In this document: positions 46,152-57,695 of the stretch, piece after piece | How positions within the stretch are numbered: the first letter of the stretch is position 1 | How the letters are laid out: the number at the start of each line of letters is the position of its first letter | Assembly: GCA_027422505.1 (NCBI GenBank) | Contig: JAPQWV010000051.1 | Span: forward strand, 1,827,501 to 1,891,500 | Length of the DNA stretch: 64,000 nucleotides | Reading direction: 5' to 3' | Source of the DNA: Craterostigma plantagineum | Taxonomy: Eukaryota > Streptophyta > Magnoliopsida > Lamiales > Linderniaceae | Made by a program: the position numbers and the translations under genes | Notes under the pieces: generated by a model | Databases searched by the model: none | What the model was told of the DNA's origin: nothing | The model's input: only the letters and a program-made list of their open reading frames with translations

Positions 46152-47677
46152 ATGGCCAAAACATCCACACCCAAAGCAGCCACTAAGGAATCCTCTAGCC
46201 GAAAACGCAAGGAACCCACCTCGGATGAATCCCCGCTTGAATCTTCTCCCAAATCACCGGAACAAGCCTCAGCCTCATCACCCTCTGTCCGAAAAACCCG
46301 TTCCAAAGCCAAGACAGTTGAGAAAGTTACATCCCCTTCTAAAGTTCACAGGAAGAAGAAGGAGAAAGGCAAGAAGTCCAGTCTCACTCCCACTTAAACC
46401 CCTGTCAAATCGCCGGAACCTGAAAAGTCTGCCTCTAGCCAAGAAGTCCCTGTTCATGAGGAAACCCAGAAAACGCCTCCGCAATCCCCAACTCCTGAAA
46501 CAACCCAGAAATCCCCTTCTCCACTTGAAAAGGCTTCGCCGTCTCCACAGCCGACCCCAAAGCCTTCTAATACCCCGTCTGTTGATCTGTCCAAGCCAAA
46601 CGAGATCCCAGTCGAACTGCTGTTTCTGCAAGAGAGCAACCGCACCAACTACTAAAGCTTCAGCAAAAGAGATATCGCTCGGGGTCGTGGAGTTGCTTCC
46701 GACAACTTGCCTGAAGGAACGGTTATCACATGATTGAAAGATTTCGGCTGGGAGCAATTTCTCAGTATCAACACGCCCTACTTTCCTGAAGCTGTCAAGC
46801 TTTTCTATGCCAACTTCGATTATGAAGAGTTCGAAGGGCACATCACCATTCACTCTTATGTTCTAGGCCGAAAAATAGAATGGACCACTAAGACTATGAA
46901 TGCCATGCTTGGGGTTGCTGATGAAGTCCTCTGTCATTACGACATGAGCGACTGGTGTCATGCTGATGAGTTTGACCTCAGTGATGTCCTTCGTACACTC
47001 TGGAATACCCGCACCAAACCTCGGTTTTCTGACGGAGAGGCCCTGAACCAGCTCCTTATCGACTTTTTCTTCCTACACAAACTGCTCAACATGACCCTCT
47101 AGAGTGCGAAAATAGGCAGTGGCGGCCACTCGACGACCATGAACTTCATGAGCACCTTCGCGGTCTACATGATATCCCAGAACCGCAGATTTAACTTAGG
47201 ATATATCGTCATGAAGCACATGATTCAGGCCATCGAGAGCAAGGACAAGGCACTGCCCTATGGAATGCTGCTCACTCATCTTTTCGAGAGTGAGGGTATT
47301 ATTATGCCGCCGGCTTGGGAGATAAGGTTGTCCATGTAGTGGAAATTGTGACCCTAAAGCGCGTGGGAATTCAACACTCCAAGAGCCAAGGTTGGTTCAA
47401 GGCAAAGGAGAACAGGTCCGTCGACAGTGCTCAGAAACGGTCTGCTGCGAAGGGAAAAGCGAAGGTCAAAAGCGACGAGGACGACGACTATGAGGATGAG
47501 CTCAGTGTAGGGAAGGAAGGATCTCAGTGTTGCGCCACGATATCTCAGATATCAAGGCTGATAATCAGAAGCGCTTCCGCAAGCTGGTCAAGAAATCCCT
47601 TCCTAAACCCGCCGATTCTGAAACATCTTCAAGCCAGTAGGCTGCCCCGCATGATCCATGTTCTTATTTGCTCCTAG
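46152..47677 (+). pseudogene. Env-like ORF with a putative plant transposon protein domain
   Basis: ATG 46,152 opens MAKTSTPKAATKESSSRKRK, a Ser/Pro/Lys-rich low-complexity region with a TAA at 46,395. The folded part (46,734-47,102) reads FLSINTPYFPEAVKLFYANF, EGHITIHSYVLGRKIEW, TMNAMLGVADEVLCHY, then a TAG; it continues at 47,139 with MNFMSTFAVYMI and LTHLFESEGIIMPP. The SP-F-E-V-FYAN ... V-G-IE pattern matches the domain annotated as putative plant transposon protein. Position after pol gives the name env-like; no envelope role is shown. Confidence 0.75.
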
Positions 47678-47991
47678 GAACTTCCGCTCTGTTACCGTTT
47701 TTAGCTCTTAAGTGTGCCTCCCGCCTTTTTGATGATGAAGGCGGAGTAGTAAGGTAAGAACTAGGCGATTAAGATCTAGGTATTTTGGTAGTTGGTGTTT
47801 AGGGAAGTTCGTTGAACCCTTATCTATATAATATTTGCTTTTACGATATATCCTTGATACTTCTATGCGTTCTCAATATTTTACTCTGATCTCCGGATAT
47901 ATCTGTGCTGATTTCTAACTGTGAAAATTGACTTGTGTGAGATTTCTTGGCTGATATGATTATATGATTGCATGAATCATGCTTGGAAAAT

Positions 47992-48308
47992 GCACTTAGG
48001 CAGGGGGAGCTCAATCACGGGTAAATTTCGAAATTTTTGTACTCAGGATATAACGTAAAAATGACATGATATATCTGCACTTAGACACGGGGAGCAAAAT
48101 TATTCACGATATATCTTTGCATGTCATATAGATAAATGCACTTAGGTAGGGGGAGCAAATATGTATCATATGTGATTAGAAAATATCATATGCTCTGTTT
48201 TGCAAATTGTTGAACACTTAGATATATGCGCTAGCACTTGTGAAATTGAATATGCTTACATGCTTATGTGCTGCATCAATTACATGTCATCATCAAAAAG
48301 GGGGAGAA
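47992..48308 (+). other. Multiple polypurine-tract-like motifs before the 3' LTR
   Basis: The motif GCACTTAGG-AGGGGGAGC occurs at 47,992-48,010, 48,077-48,095 and 48,138-48,156, and the final AAAAGGGGGAGAA abuts the LTR at 48,308. Only the last is positioned to prime plus-strand synthesis; repeated tracts are a described Sirevirus trait. Confidence 0.8.
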
Positions 48309-49746
48309 TGTTGACCTTTTTGGTCCATGTGTGTTAGAGAGTTTTGATGGACAATGTAATTGTAATAACGTTAGATCTATAAATTAAGCAATTCGATTTA
48401 TGATCAATATAATGTCCATATGAAAATATTCACACATGCATTGATATGAGCTATAGATTGATTAAAGTGTTGAATACTTGATTCGCATATGATTTGGTGA
48501 TTAGTTAATGAGACTAGGTGATCGCATGTTATAGACAGCCCATGAGATAGGATATATCGTACTGTGCTATATATGGAAATAATGCATGAGATATCCTACT
48601 GATAGAGCTGTCAAAATGGTGGGCCGGGCCGGGTTGGCCCGCCGCCCGCCAAAGCCCGCCACTTGGCGGGGCGGGGCGGGCTGGCCCGCCATCTGGTGGG
48701 CCTCAAAATGGGGGACCGGCCCGCCCCGCGGCGGGCCGCGGGCTGGACGGGCCAGGCCCGCCCGCCTATGTATATTATTTGTATTTTTATTTTTATTTTA
48801 GAAAATTAGTTTTAGTTAATTAAGGTATTTAATAATAAATTATGGATAAACAACATATTAATTATATCTTATATAAGAATAGAAATGTAGGAGTGCTCTC
48901 ATTGCGACACGTGTCAAATATAATTACTTATAATAAATAAAATATAAACAATAAAAACTACCCATTATCCCATGTTATACAATAACTATCCACTCTAAAT
49001 ATATAATTTAATATTTCCACCATTAAATGATAATTATATAATTTAATACCGTGCATCTGCACGGGTAAAAAAACTTTTATTTATAAATATATATGTTATT
49101 AATTATGGTATAATTAATGAATCATTAACTATTAAATTAATATATTTAAACATAATATATAATATAAAATATATATAATTTTATTAAACTGCCGGGCCAG
49201 CTCGTGGGCCAGCCCGCCCCGCCCCGTCAAGCCCGCGACCCGCGCGGGCTAGCCCGCGGGCCTTAAAAAACCCAGCCCAGCCCGCCCCATATACAGGGCG
49301 GGGCGGGCCGGGCCGCGGGCCATTTTGACTGCTCTACCTACTGAGTTATATATGGAAAATATGCTGTTTATATATGGAAAGTGATATACCCGTTGATACT
49401 TGATTATTCCTGGACGAGAATTACATATACGATCTAAGCATGCCTTCCACGGAATTTAATGTGCAATATAGTGATTGGTTAAACTCTTGGGAAGCAAATC
49501 CCAAGGATAGGAGTAAACCCCAGTTGGGGATATAACCTCTATAAAAATCCTGTCTCGCATTTACTTTTCGGTTATTCCTTTATCGCTGTGAGACAGATCC
49601 GACACACATCCGACGGTACAATGATATATCAGGCATACTCACCATAGTAGGCATATCTAAGTTACTACACTTAGAATTTGTGAAAAGAAGCATAAAACTT
49701 TTATAAGCCTAATTCACCCCCCCTCCCATGCACATTTATATCCTCA
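48309..49746 (+). repeat. 3' LTR, internally deleted and carrying a MITE
   Basis: Starts TGTTGACCTT and ends TATCCTCA. Without the 734-bp MITE and its 8-bp duplication it is only 696 bp, because a segment matching about 39,511-40,545 of the 5' LTR is missing; the junction is GTGCAATAT|AGTGATTGG. Confidence 0.93.
48603..49336. mobile_element. hAT-type MITE inside the 3' LTR, 8-bp TSD, empty site known
   Basis: Ends TAGAGCTGTCAAAATGG...CCATTTTGACTGCTCTA are inverted repeats extending into GC-rich GGGCCGGGC-type sequence; flanked by CCTACTGA on both sides (48,595-48,602 and 49,337-49,344). The 5' LTR at about 39,385-39,395 shows the uninterrupted target with one CCTACTGA, proving insertion. Confidence 0.95.
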
Positions 49747-50039
49747 ATTTGTATTTGACTTCAATTTTGAATCCTAAAATCGATATGAAGGGTCCTACTT
49801 TCACACCTCCGTACATCTCCCCAGTACCACTCATTACACTCCAAACACTTGATTTTTGTAGTAATAATTTTAAATAATCACTTGATTCAACAAAAAATAT
49901 TTTATTAACTTATTTTCCACTAAATCAATAATATTAATTACATGGAGTATTAAACAATTATTAATTAAGTCATTTTAACCTATGACACATTTAGAACTAG
50001 CAAAAATGCTCGTGGTCCGTGGAACCGCCCGCCCCACCC
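49747..50039. other. Flank of the Sirevirus insertion, nothing recognised
   Basis: AT-rich; begins with the ATTTG duplication, continuing the sequence interrupted at 39,090. Confidence 0.5.
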
Positions 50040-51085
50040 CTAGTACTGTCAATTGGGACCGCGGGCCAGCCCAAGTGACCGGGCTGATTTCTCAGGCCCG
50101 CCAGAGGACGGGCCTATGCGGGTAGCCAGCGCGGGCCGCGGGCAGGCCCACAAAAATTATATAATATTTTTTTAAAAAACAATTATTATATAAATGAATT
50201 ATATAGGTTTTTCATATTTTTTGAGATCCAATTTTTAATTAATCAAATATTAACATAAATAAATTCTTATATAAAGATTTTAAATTTGATTAGGAATAAT
50301 TCAACTTCATTCATTATTTTAATGTTTTTTATTTTTTTATATAATTTTTTTCATTTTTATTTCTTTAGGACGGGCGGGCCCACCAGGCCCGCTACCCGCG
50401 AGTAGGGGGTGGCGGACTGCCATTTCTCAGGCCCGCCGGAGGGTGGGCCTATGCAGGTAAGTCAGCGCGGGCCACGGGCAGACCCGCCTAAATTAGAAAA
50501 TATTTTTTTAAAAAATTATTATCGTAATAAAATTATATAGTTTTTTTTATATTTCTTGAGATCCAATTTTAAATTAATCAAATGTAATAACCTAAGTAAA
50601 TTTTTGTTGAAGAATTTAAATTTGATTAGGAGTAATTCAACTTCATTACTTTATTTTAATGTTTTTTATTTTTTTATAAATTTTTTTAATTTTATTTCTT
50701 TAGGACTGGACGGGCCCAACAGACCCGCTACCCGCAAGTAGGGCGTGGCGGACTGCCATTTCTGAGGCCTGCCAGAGAGTAGGCTTATGCGGTAAGCCCG
50801 CACGAAAATAATTGTTTTTAGAAAAACTTTATATATAAATGAATACAGATTTGTTATGTTTTTTAGACCAGTTTTTAATTTAATCAAATTTAGTAATAAA
50901 ATAAATTCTTATTAAAGAATTTAAATTTGATTAGGAGTAATTCAACTTCATTAATTTAGTTTAATGTTTTTTCCTTTTTTGTATAATTTTTTTGTTTTTG
51001 TTTTTTTTTTTGGACGGGCCGGGCCAACCAAGCCCGCTACCCACGAGTAGGGCGGCGCAGGACTTCATTACCATGCCCGCTAGAT
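50040..51085. repeat. Three tandem GC/AT mosaic units of about 315-335 bp
   Basis: Each unit has a GC-rich block (GGACGGGC..., AGGCCCGCCAGAGG-type, CTACCCGCGAGTAGGG) followed by about 220 bp AT-rich sequence with TTTGATTAGGAGTAATTCAA and CTTCATT. GGAC blocks begin near 50,368, 50,702 and 51,012. The left end TAGTACTGTCAATTGGG looks like a hAT-type terminus. Confidence 0.82.
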
Positions 51086-51386
51086 GGGAAGAATTGTCTT
51101 TTTTAATCGGCAAGTATTTGTTTAATATTACTTTACATGTTACTTAAATTATCAACATTAAACTCCTTTTTTCCTTTTTATATGGGGTATGTAATTAATA
51201 AATAATTAATGTTTACTCTACATATTAACTAGGGGGTGCATACAAAAAAAGGGCGGTGCCAATAGAATTATCCGATATGTATTCAATTGTATACCAAATA
51301 TTTTGATTGGAATATCATTACATTGCATCTATTTCTCCTGCGTTAGTTGTAATTGCAACTAGTAGTTTTGCACATCCATACGTGTG

Positions 51387-51599
51387 CAGTGGCGGAGCTA
51401 GGTCATCCTAGTGGAGTCCAAATTAAAACAATAAAATTTATCAAGTTGGGTTTAGATGTAGTAAAATAATTCAGTGGGGTCACTTTACAAATATAATAGA
51501 AATTAGAACTAAAAACAAAATTTTCTACTGCAAATATGAAAGGAAAAAAATTCAGTGGGGTCCATGGACCCCACTGGCCCAGTGGTAGCTTCGCCACTG
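51387..51599. mobile_element. hAT-type MITE of the CAGTGGCGGA family, 8-bp TSD
   Basis: 213 bp with ends CAGTGGCGGAGCTA...TAGCTTCGCCACTG, flanked by TACGTGTG (51,379-51,386 and 51,600-51,607). No coding capacity. Confidence 0.92.
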
Positions 51600-51607
51600 T
51601 ACGTGTG

Positions 51608-52060
51608 TGCTATATAATATGTATATTTAATTATGAAATAATAAGACTAAAAACAGAAGGACAAATTTGGAAATATACAAATATTGTGTAGTGGGTGGTT
51701 TTACATGTAATGTTATTTCTTAAAAATATGCCATGTACAAATTTGATAGGATGTTCAACGTAAGCTATGAAATAGTTAGTGGGTGGTTATGTTTGATTTA
51801 GTTTGAGTTAGTAATTTTATTCCTTAAATTAACCAATTTACTGACCAAATTGAAGGCAGTTTAAGCAAGCCCCGAGGCTTAATAAAATAGAATAGATAAG
51901 ATGCTCATTCGGGGGCATTTACGGGGCATTTGTTTGAAGCAATCCTACATGTGATATAATTTAACTGCTTTTATTTAGTGAAAAATACGTTCTCCGCCGA
52001 CACAAGCAATTACCTACTTCATTCCTTAGGATTTAGTAGGTGACTCTATAGAAAAATACG
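51608..52060. other. AT-rich intergenic sequence, nothing recognised
   Basis: No coding or repeat structure seen. Confidence 0.5.
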
Positions 52061-52089
52061 CAATTGGATGAAAAATTTGCAGTTCAGTA

Positions 52090-52340
52090 CCTCTATCAGA
52101 ATTTTTTTACGAAGTACCTGTTTGACTGGGGGTACTATTTTCCCAGTCTTGACGTACCTTTTATATGTGTATTATGTACCACGTCACACATTTATATGGT
52201 ATCCGTATACGTTTCTATGTAGTAACTTAATGTGTTATATGATGTACCTTTTATCATTGTATTATGTACCACAATACGTTGCTATATAGTACCTAAATGT
52301 GTTATATGACGTACCTTGGGCGGATTATGTACCAATGTGC
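52090..52340. repeat. Degenerate GTACC-rich tandem repeats
   Basis: Units near 52,152, 52,240 and 52,308 share GACGTACCTTTTAT and TGTATTATGTACCAC, with ATGTGTTATATGA between. Irregular period (about 70-90 bp). Confidence 0.6.
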
Positions 52341-52844
52341 AAAAAAATTTATTTTAATAAGTACCTACATATAAAAAATACTGACAGATAACTAATTTGC
52401 AAGTTTTCTTACAAATGAGTAGTTTTCTGTAGATTCCGCGATTTGGTACAAAACAAAAACATATAATCGGATAATAATTTGTTAATGAATGAATTTCATT
52501 AGAAAAAAGAGGAATTATTACTATATACACACTCTACGGAAGTTTTTGTTAAATAGGATTAATTTGTGTGAAATTAGAAAAAATGGATTCTAGGTTTTCT
52601 AATTAAAAAAAAAAGGATTGGGTGTTAAAAAAAATCGAAGTGTTTGATTATCATTTTGATCTGTTCGACTGACATTTCATGTCGAAATAAGATGTTAATC
52701 GATGGGTTCGTGATTCTTACATGTATTAACCCCAAATCTGGGTGAATTTTGGTGTTTTTGAGCCTGAAATCGGCGTTTTCGAACAGAAACCGATGAGTAT
52801 TTTATTCGAACTATTCGAGTGATTCGTATAACATTCAAATAAAA

Positions 52845-53009
52845 AAATAGCACTTATTCGAGTAAAAAAAAATTGAATTAAAAATTCGAATAAATATTTT
52901 TTAATTCGAGTTTTTTTTTACTCGAATTGATTAATTCGAATAAATACGAATTATAAAATATCTATTCGAATTAATTCGAAGTTTTTATGTATTCGAATAA
53001 ATGCTATTT
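52845..53009. repeat. AT-rich palindromic element (hairpin) upstream of RDR6
   Basis: Left AAATAGCACTTATTCGA (52,845-52,861) pairs with right TCGAATAAATGCTATTT (52,993-53,009), 16 of 17 bases; the interior repeats ATTCGAAT motifs in both senses. MITE-like fold-back, no target duplication found. Confidence 0.7.
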
Positions 53010-53777
53010 AAGTTGAGGTATTTCGGTAACTTTCGATCGGTTCCCTTATTTAATAAAAATAGGGATCGCTCTCTAACCAACCCCACACTCTACTCTTATT
53101 AGAAGCTTCCATACCCAAGGATGATGACTGTTAGAGTTCCGACTCACTATGTAGAGTAGCAGCGAATGTAAAGGAAGAGTTGGAACCCTAAGAAATAACC
53201 ATTCGACTCCCAGCCTTCAAATCCACCAATTGGCGTTCTGAAAAAGGTTTATTCTCTATCCTTACTTCCAGCTATGTTCGTTTGATCTATTGGGTTCATT
53301 CGTGACTTAAGAGAGTATTCATAGTTGTGTGCTGAACTGTGGATCGCTGATCGGTGTTCTGTGGAAGATTATTTTCAATTTTTGCGCTTGTGAATCGTCG
53401 TTCATTCGAAAGGATTGGGCGCAATACGGCTCGAAGGAGATGAATTGATGGATGAATTTTCTGATGTTTAGTTTCCGCGCTACGGCGATTTCATCGATTG
53501 GGCACATAAGTGTTTCTCGGAGAGAAACACGAATATGTGTTCATAGTTTTTACGCTAAACCTCTCTCGTATAAATGTTTTGCGTTGGGGCAGAGTTTCTT
53601 TCCCGTGGGTGACTTCGTCGATTTCAATTTCTGATGATTAATTTCTGACTTTCGCGCAGTAGTATGACTATGTGCAGATTTATATATGTCCGCGTTGGCC
53701 ATTGTTTTTCTTTTGTCTAATAGAAAATCATGGTGCAGGATTAAGCTGCCTATACCATCAGCTGGAAAAACGTAACC
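53010..53777 (+). promoter_or_regulatory. Promoter and 5' UTR region of RDR6
   Basis: The 768 bp before the start codon. A possible 5' UTR intron runs from GAAAAAG|GTTTATT (about 53,248) to GTGCAG|GATTAAG (about 53,738), as often seen in plant genes; this is inference. The start codon context is AACCATGGGG. Confidence 0.4.
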
Positions 53778-56700
53778 ATGGGGTCTGAAGCTAGCGATCG
53801 TGATACAGTTGTCACTCAAATTAGCGTTGGTGGGCTTGAAGATTTTGTCACCGCAAAGATCCTTTCAGACTACCTCGAAGACCAAATCGGGATGGTGTGG
53901 AGGTGTCGGTTAAAGACATCCTCAACGCCGCTAGAATCTTATCCAAATTTCGAGGCAGATCCCGAACTTGTAAAGGGTGATAACAACTACATGAAGGTCG
54001 AACCCCATGCTTACGTGCATTTCGCACTTCCCCGTGCTGCAAAAGAAGCATTCGAAGCAGCTGATTGTGGCAAGCTTGTGTTGGGAGGTAAGCCGCTAAA
54101 GGTTAGTTTGGGGCTGGAAAACCCTCGTCGCGTGAACGAAAGAAGGCGTACAACAACACCGTACAAAATGTCTGATATTTTTCTTGAGATTGGAGCCATG
54201 AGGAGCAGAGACGAGTTCGTCGTGGGTTGGAGGAGTCCTCCTAATGGGGTCGATTTTCTCGTGGATCCTTTCAATGGGACGTGCAAGATACTCCTCACGA
54301 AAGATGTTGTCTTCTCTTTTAAAGGGGAAGCTTGTCCGCCCGCTGTAATAAAGTGCAACATCAAGCTCGAGTTCTTGCCGAGGGAAATTAACATAATAAG
54401 GAGTGGCAGAGATTTTTCTTCCCTTATCATCTCATTGCAGCTGGCGTCTTCGCCTTTTGTTTATTACAGAACGGCTGATGATGATATTGAGGAGTCTGTG
54501 CCTTTCGATCTGTTGGACGACGATGATCCATGGATTCGCACTACCGATTTTACTCCCAGTGGAGCCATTGGAAGGTGCAACACGTATAGGATCACTATGA
54601 AGCCTCGTAATGGGCCAAGTCTGAATAGGGCCTTAGACTATTTGAGAAGACGTAGGGTTCCAATTCTCGATGTTGGCGCTAGGCAACCTATTAAGGTTTT
54701 CGATGAGCGTGATTTTGGGTTTCCAATGTCGGACCCCTTTTACTGTGCACAGTACGTGAAGAATGTAACATTCAAGGTTGTGTTTCTGTTAAACGCTGTG
54801 ATCCACAGAGGGGTGATCAATCAGCATCAGCTGTCTGACTCCCTTCTCGATCTTTTGAGAAGTCAATCAGAGGAGCTCAATTTAGTGGCTCTGAAGCATA
54901 TGTGTTCCTACAAGCGGCCCGTGTATGATGCTCCGAAGGCGCTACATTCCGTGCAGAAATGGCTGCTGAACAACCCTAAGCTACTCGAGAGGCGTGAGAT
55001 GGCTGATATCGTCGAAGTACGTAGGCTGATCATAACTCCATCTAGAGCTTACTGTCTTCCGCCCGAAGTAGAGCTGTCGAACAGAGTGCTGAGGCATTAC
55101 AGACATTTAGCTGATCGGTTCTTGAGGGTGACCTTCATGGATGAAGCGATGCAGACCCTTAACAAAGGTGCTCTCACTTACTATCTTGGTCCCATTGTGA
55201 GGAACATCACATCGAACTATGGCCCGCAGAAAACGGTAATGTTCAAGAGGGTGAAAGATATTCTGACCAGTGGGTTTTACTTATGTGGTCGGAGGTACAC
55301 GTTTCTTGCGTTTTCAGCCAATCAGTTAAGAGATCGCTCCGCTTGGTTCTTTGCTGAAGATAGGACCACAACTACTGCTCAAATTAGGAAATGGATGGGA
55401 AGATTTACTGATCGTAATGTCGCGAAATGCGCTGCAAGGATGGGACAGTGTTTCTCCTCAACCTACGCTACCGTTGAAGTCCCCAGCCAAGAAGTCGACG
55501 CCGATCTCCCCGACGTTAGGCGAAACGACTATGTCTTCTCCGATGGTATCGGCATTATTTCGCCAGATCTTGCTAACCAAGTTGCAGAGAAGCTTCAGCT
55601 GAGTCGAAGCCCTCCGTGTGCCTATCAGATCAGATACGCAGGCTTCAAAGGCGTTGTTGCATGTTGGCCCCCTAATAGAGGCGCCGGTATTCGCTTATGC
55701 CTTAGGCCCAGTATGAAGAAGTTTGATTCTCAGCACACGATGCTCGAAATCTGTTCATGGACGAGATTCCAGCCGGGATTTTTGAACCGCCAGATCATCA
55801 CCTTGCTTTCTGCTTTGGAAGTTGACGATGACATATTCTGGAAAATGCAGGAAAACATGGTCTCCAGGCTCGACGGTATGCTCACAGACTCGGACACAGC
55901 GTACGATGTCCTTATTACATCGTGTGGAGATCTTGGCATCACGGCGGCCATCATGCTCAGCGCTGGTTTTACGCCTCAAACCGAGCAGCACTTATTCGGT
56001 ATGTTGAGGAGCATAAGAGCAGCCAAAATTGGCGACCTTAGGGAACGGGCTAGGATATTTGTTCCTTCGGGTAGGTGGTTGATGGGCTGCTTCGATGAGT
56101 CTGGCGTGCTTGAGCAAGGCGAGTGTTTCGTTCAGGTCTCAAGTCCTTCGGTAGCAGAGTGCTTTGTCAGTCATGGGGGGCAGTTTTCTGAGACTAAGAA
56201 AGACTTGCGAGTTATTGAAGGTTTAGTTGCTATTGCGAAGAATCCTTGCCTTCACCCTGGAGATGTGAGGATTCTCAAGGCTATCGATAGGCCTGACTTG
56301 CATCATTTGTACGATTGCTTGGTTTTCCCTCAGAAAGGGGACAGACCGCACACCAACGAGGCGTCGGGCAGTGACCTTGATGGCGATCTCTATTTCGTCA
56401 CTTGGGACGAAAATCTCATCCCTCCGAGCAAGAAAAGCTGGACCCCTATGGAATACGCTCCTGGTGAGGTCAAACAAAATCCGCGAGAAATTAATCAAAG
56501 AGTGAGTTTTTCGGTCAAGCCAATTAAATAGTGCCATATAGCCTGCTGAAACTTGGAAGTAGTAGGGTTTATATTGGGCTGCTGTTTCCTTCCTTTGCTC
56601 TTTCTTAAGGGCTAGGAAGAAAAACATGATTGATACTGATATTTTTGAACTTTTCATTGTTATTCTGCAACAATTTCTAGATTGATTGATTGTTTTTGTT

Positions 56701-57695
56701 CTCGTAAATTATGAGGTTTTACAAGCTGTTGAGAATCCTGGGATTGACTAGTTTGCCGTCGTATTATCAAATCGTAAAGGCTTTCTTCAACGTGATGATA
56801 ATAACACGCTCTTGGCGCAGGACATTATCAACTTCTTCACGCAGAACATGGTGAACGAAAGCCTGGGCTCCATATGCTACGCCCACGTGGTCCATGCTGA
56901 CATCAGCAAACAAGGCGCCTTGGACGAGAAGTGCATCAAGCTAGCCGAGCTCGCAGCGACTGCCGTCGATTTCCCCAAGACGGGCAAAGTAGTTGTGATG
57001 CCCCCGACCTAAAACCCAAAATGTACCCAGATTTCATGGGCAAAGAGGAGTTTCAGACCTATGCATCTACGAAAATTCTGGGCAGGCTCTACCGTAGGGT
57101 AAGAGACGCTACCGTAACTGATTCAACTCCGCCTGAAAACACCATCATAACGTACGATAAAGAGCTCGAAGTTGAAGGCTTCGAGGATTTCATATCAGAG
57201 GCATGGAGCTGCAAGTGTAACTACGATGCGCAGCTAAGCGGGCTTTTGGACCAATACAAGGTTTACAGAGAGGAAGAGTTAGTCACGGGGCACATATGGT
57301 CCATGCCAAAGTACAGCAGCAAGAAACAAGGAGAACTGAAGGAGAGGCTAAGGCATGCTTACAACTCACTCAGAAAAGAATTCAGGAAAGTTTTCGAATC
57401 ATTGGGTGAGATTTACGGTGGGATTTCTGACGAGGAAAAGAATACTGTGTACGAAAGGAAGGCTTCGGCTTGGTATCAGGTAACTTACCATGAGAAGTGG
57501 TTGAACGAGGGTAAGGAGTTAAGGGCTCTCCACGACGAAGATTATGCTCAGAAAAGCAGTGTCATGCTTAGCTTTGCTTGGATAGCTGCTGACTACTTGG
57601 CTCGGGTCAAGATTAGGCATGGAATGTCCGATGAAAACTCAATCTCTGACAAACCTATCGATTCTCTGCGAAGATTCTTAGCTCATCGAATCTGA
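53778..57695 (+). CDS. RDR6: RNA-dependent RNA polymerase 6, with a one-base frameshift in exon 2
   Basis: RDR6 copies aberrant single-stranded RNA into double-stranded RNA, feeding DCL4/DCL2 for trans-acting siRNAs, transgene silencing and antiviral siRNAs. Exon 1 is 53,778-56,501 (908 codons), exon 2 56,821-57,695, GTGAGT donor and GCGCAG acceptor at the position I recall for RDR6. Visible: N-terminal RNA-recognition-like region (VTQISVGGLEDFVTAKIL), DDDDPWIRTTDF, CLPPEVELSNRVLR, YAGFKGVVACWP, and the catalytic DLDGD in ASGSDLDGDLYF. In exon 2 the frame breaks at a run of five C (57,001-57,005): MPP is followed by a stop at 57,010, while the next frame continues KPKMYPDFMGKEEF to the natural end (AHRI, stop 57,693). 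As read, 971 residues instead of about 1199; the catalytic core is kept, about 230 C-terminal residues are lost. A sequencing or assembly error is a real alternative. Confidence 0.95.
56502..56820 (+). other. RDR6 intron
   Basis: 319-bp intron, GTGAGT...GCGCAG, T-rich, between NQR and DIINFF codons; phase 0. Confidence 0.9.

Larger units (their letters stand above)
39091..49746 (+). mobile_element. Full-length Sirevirus-like copia element, 5-bp TSD
   Basis: 5' LTR 39,091-40,824, primer binding site 40,827-40,838, gag-pol 40,884-45,609, env-like region 46,152-47,677, several polypurine motifs 47,992-48,308, 3' LTR 48,309-49,746. The 5-bp duplication ATTTG is present on both sides (39,086-39,090 and 49,747-49,751). 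Long LTR, a large gag with coiled coil and two zinc knuckles, an extra ORF after pol and repeated polypurine motifs are known Sirevirus traits. All ORFs are interrupted, so it is not autonomous. Confidence 0.93.

Noticed and set aside
53848..54430. Long minus-strand ORFs inside RDR6.
   Set aside because: Antisense shadows of a strongly conserved exon.
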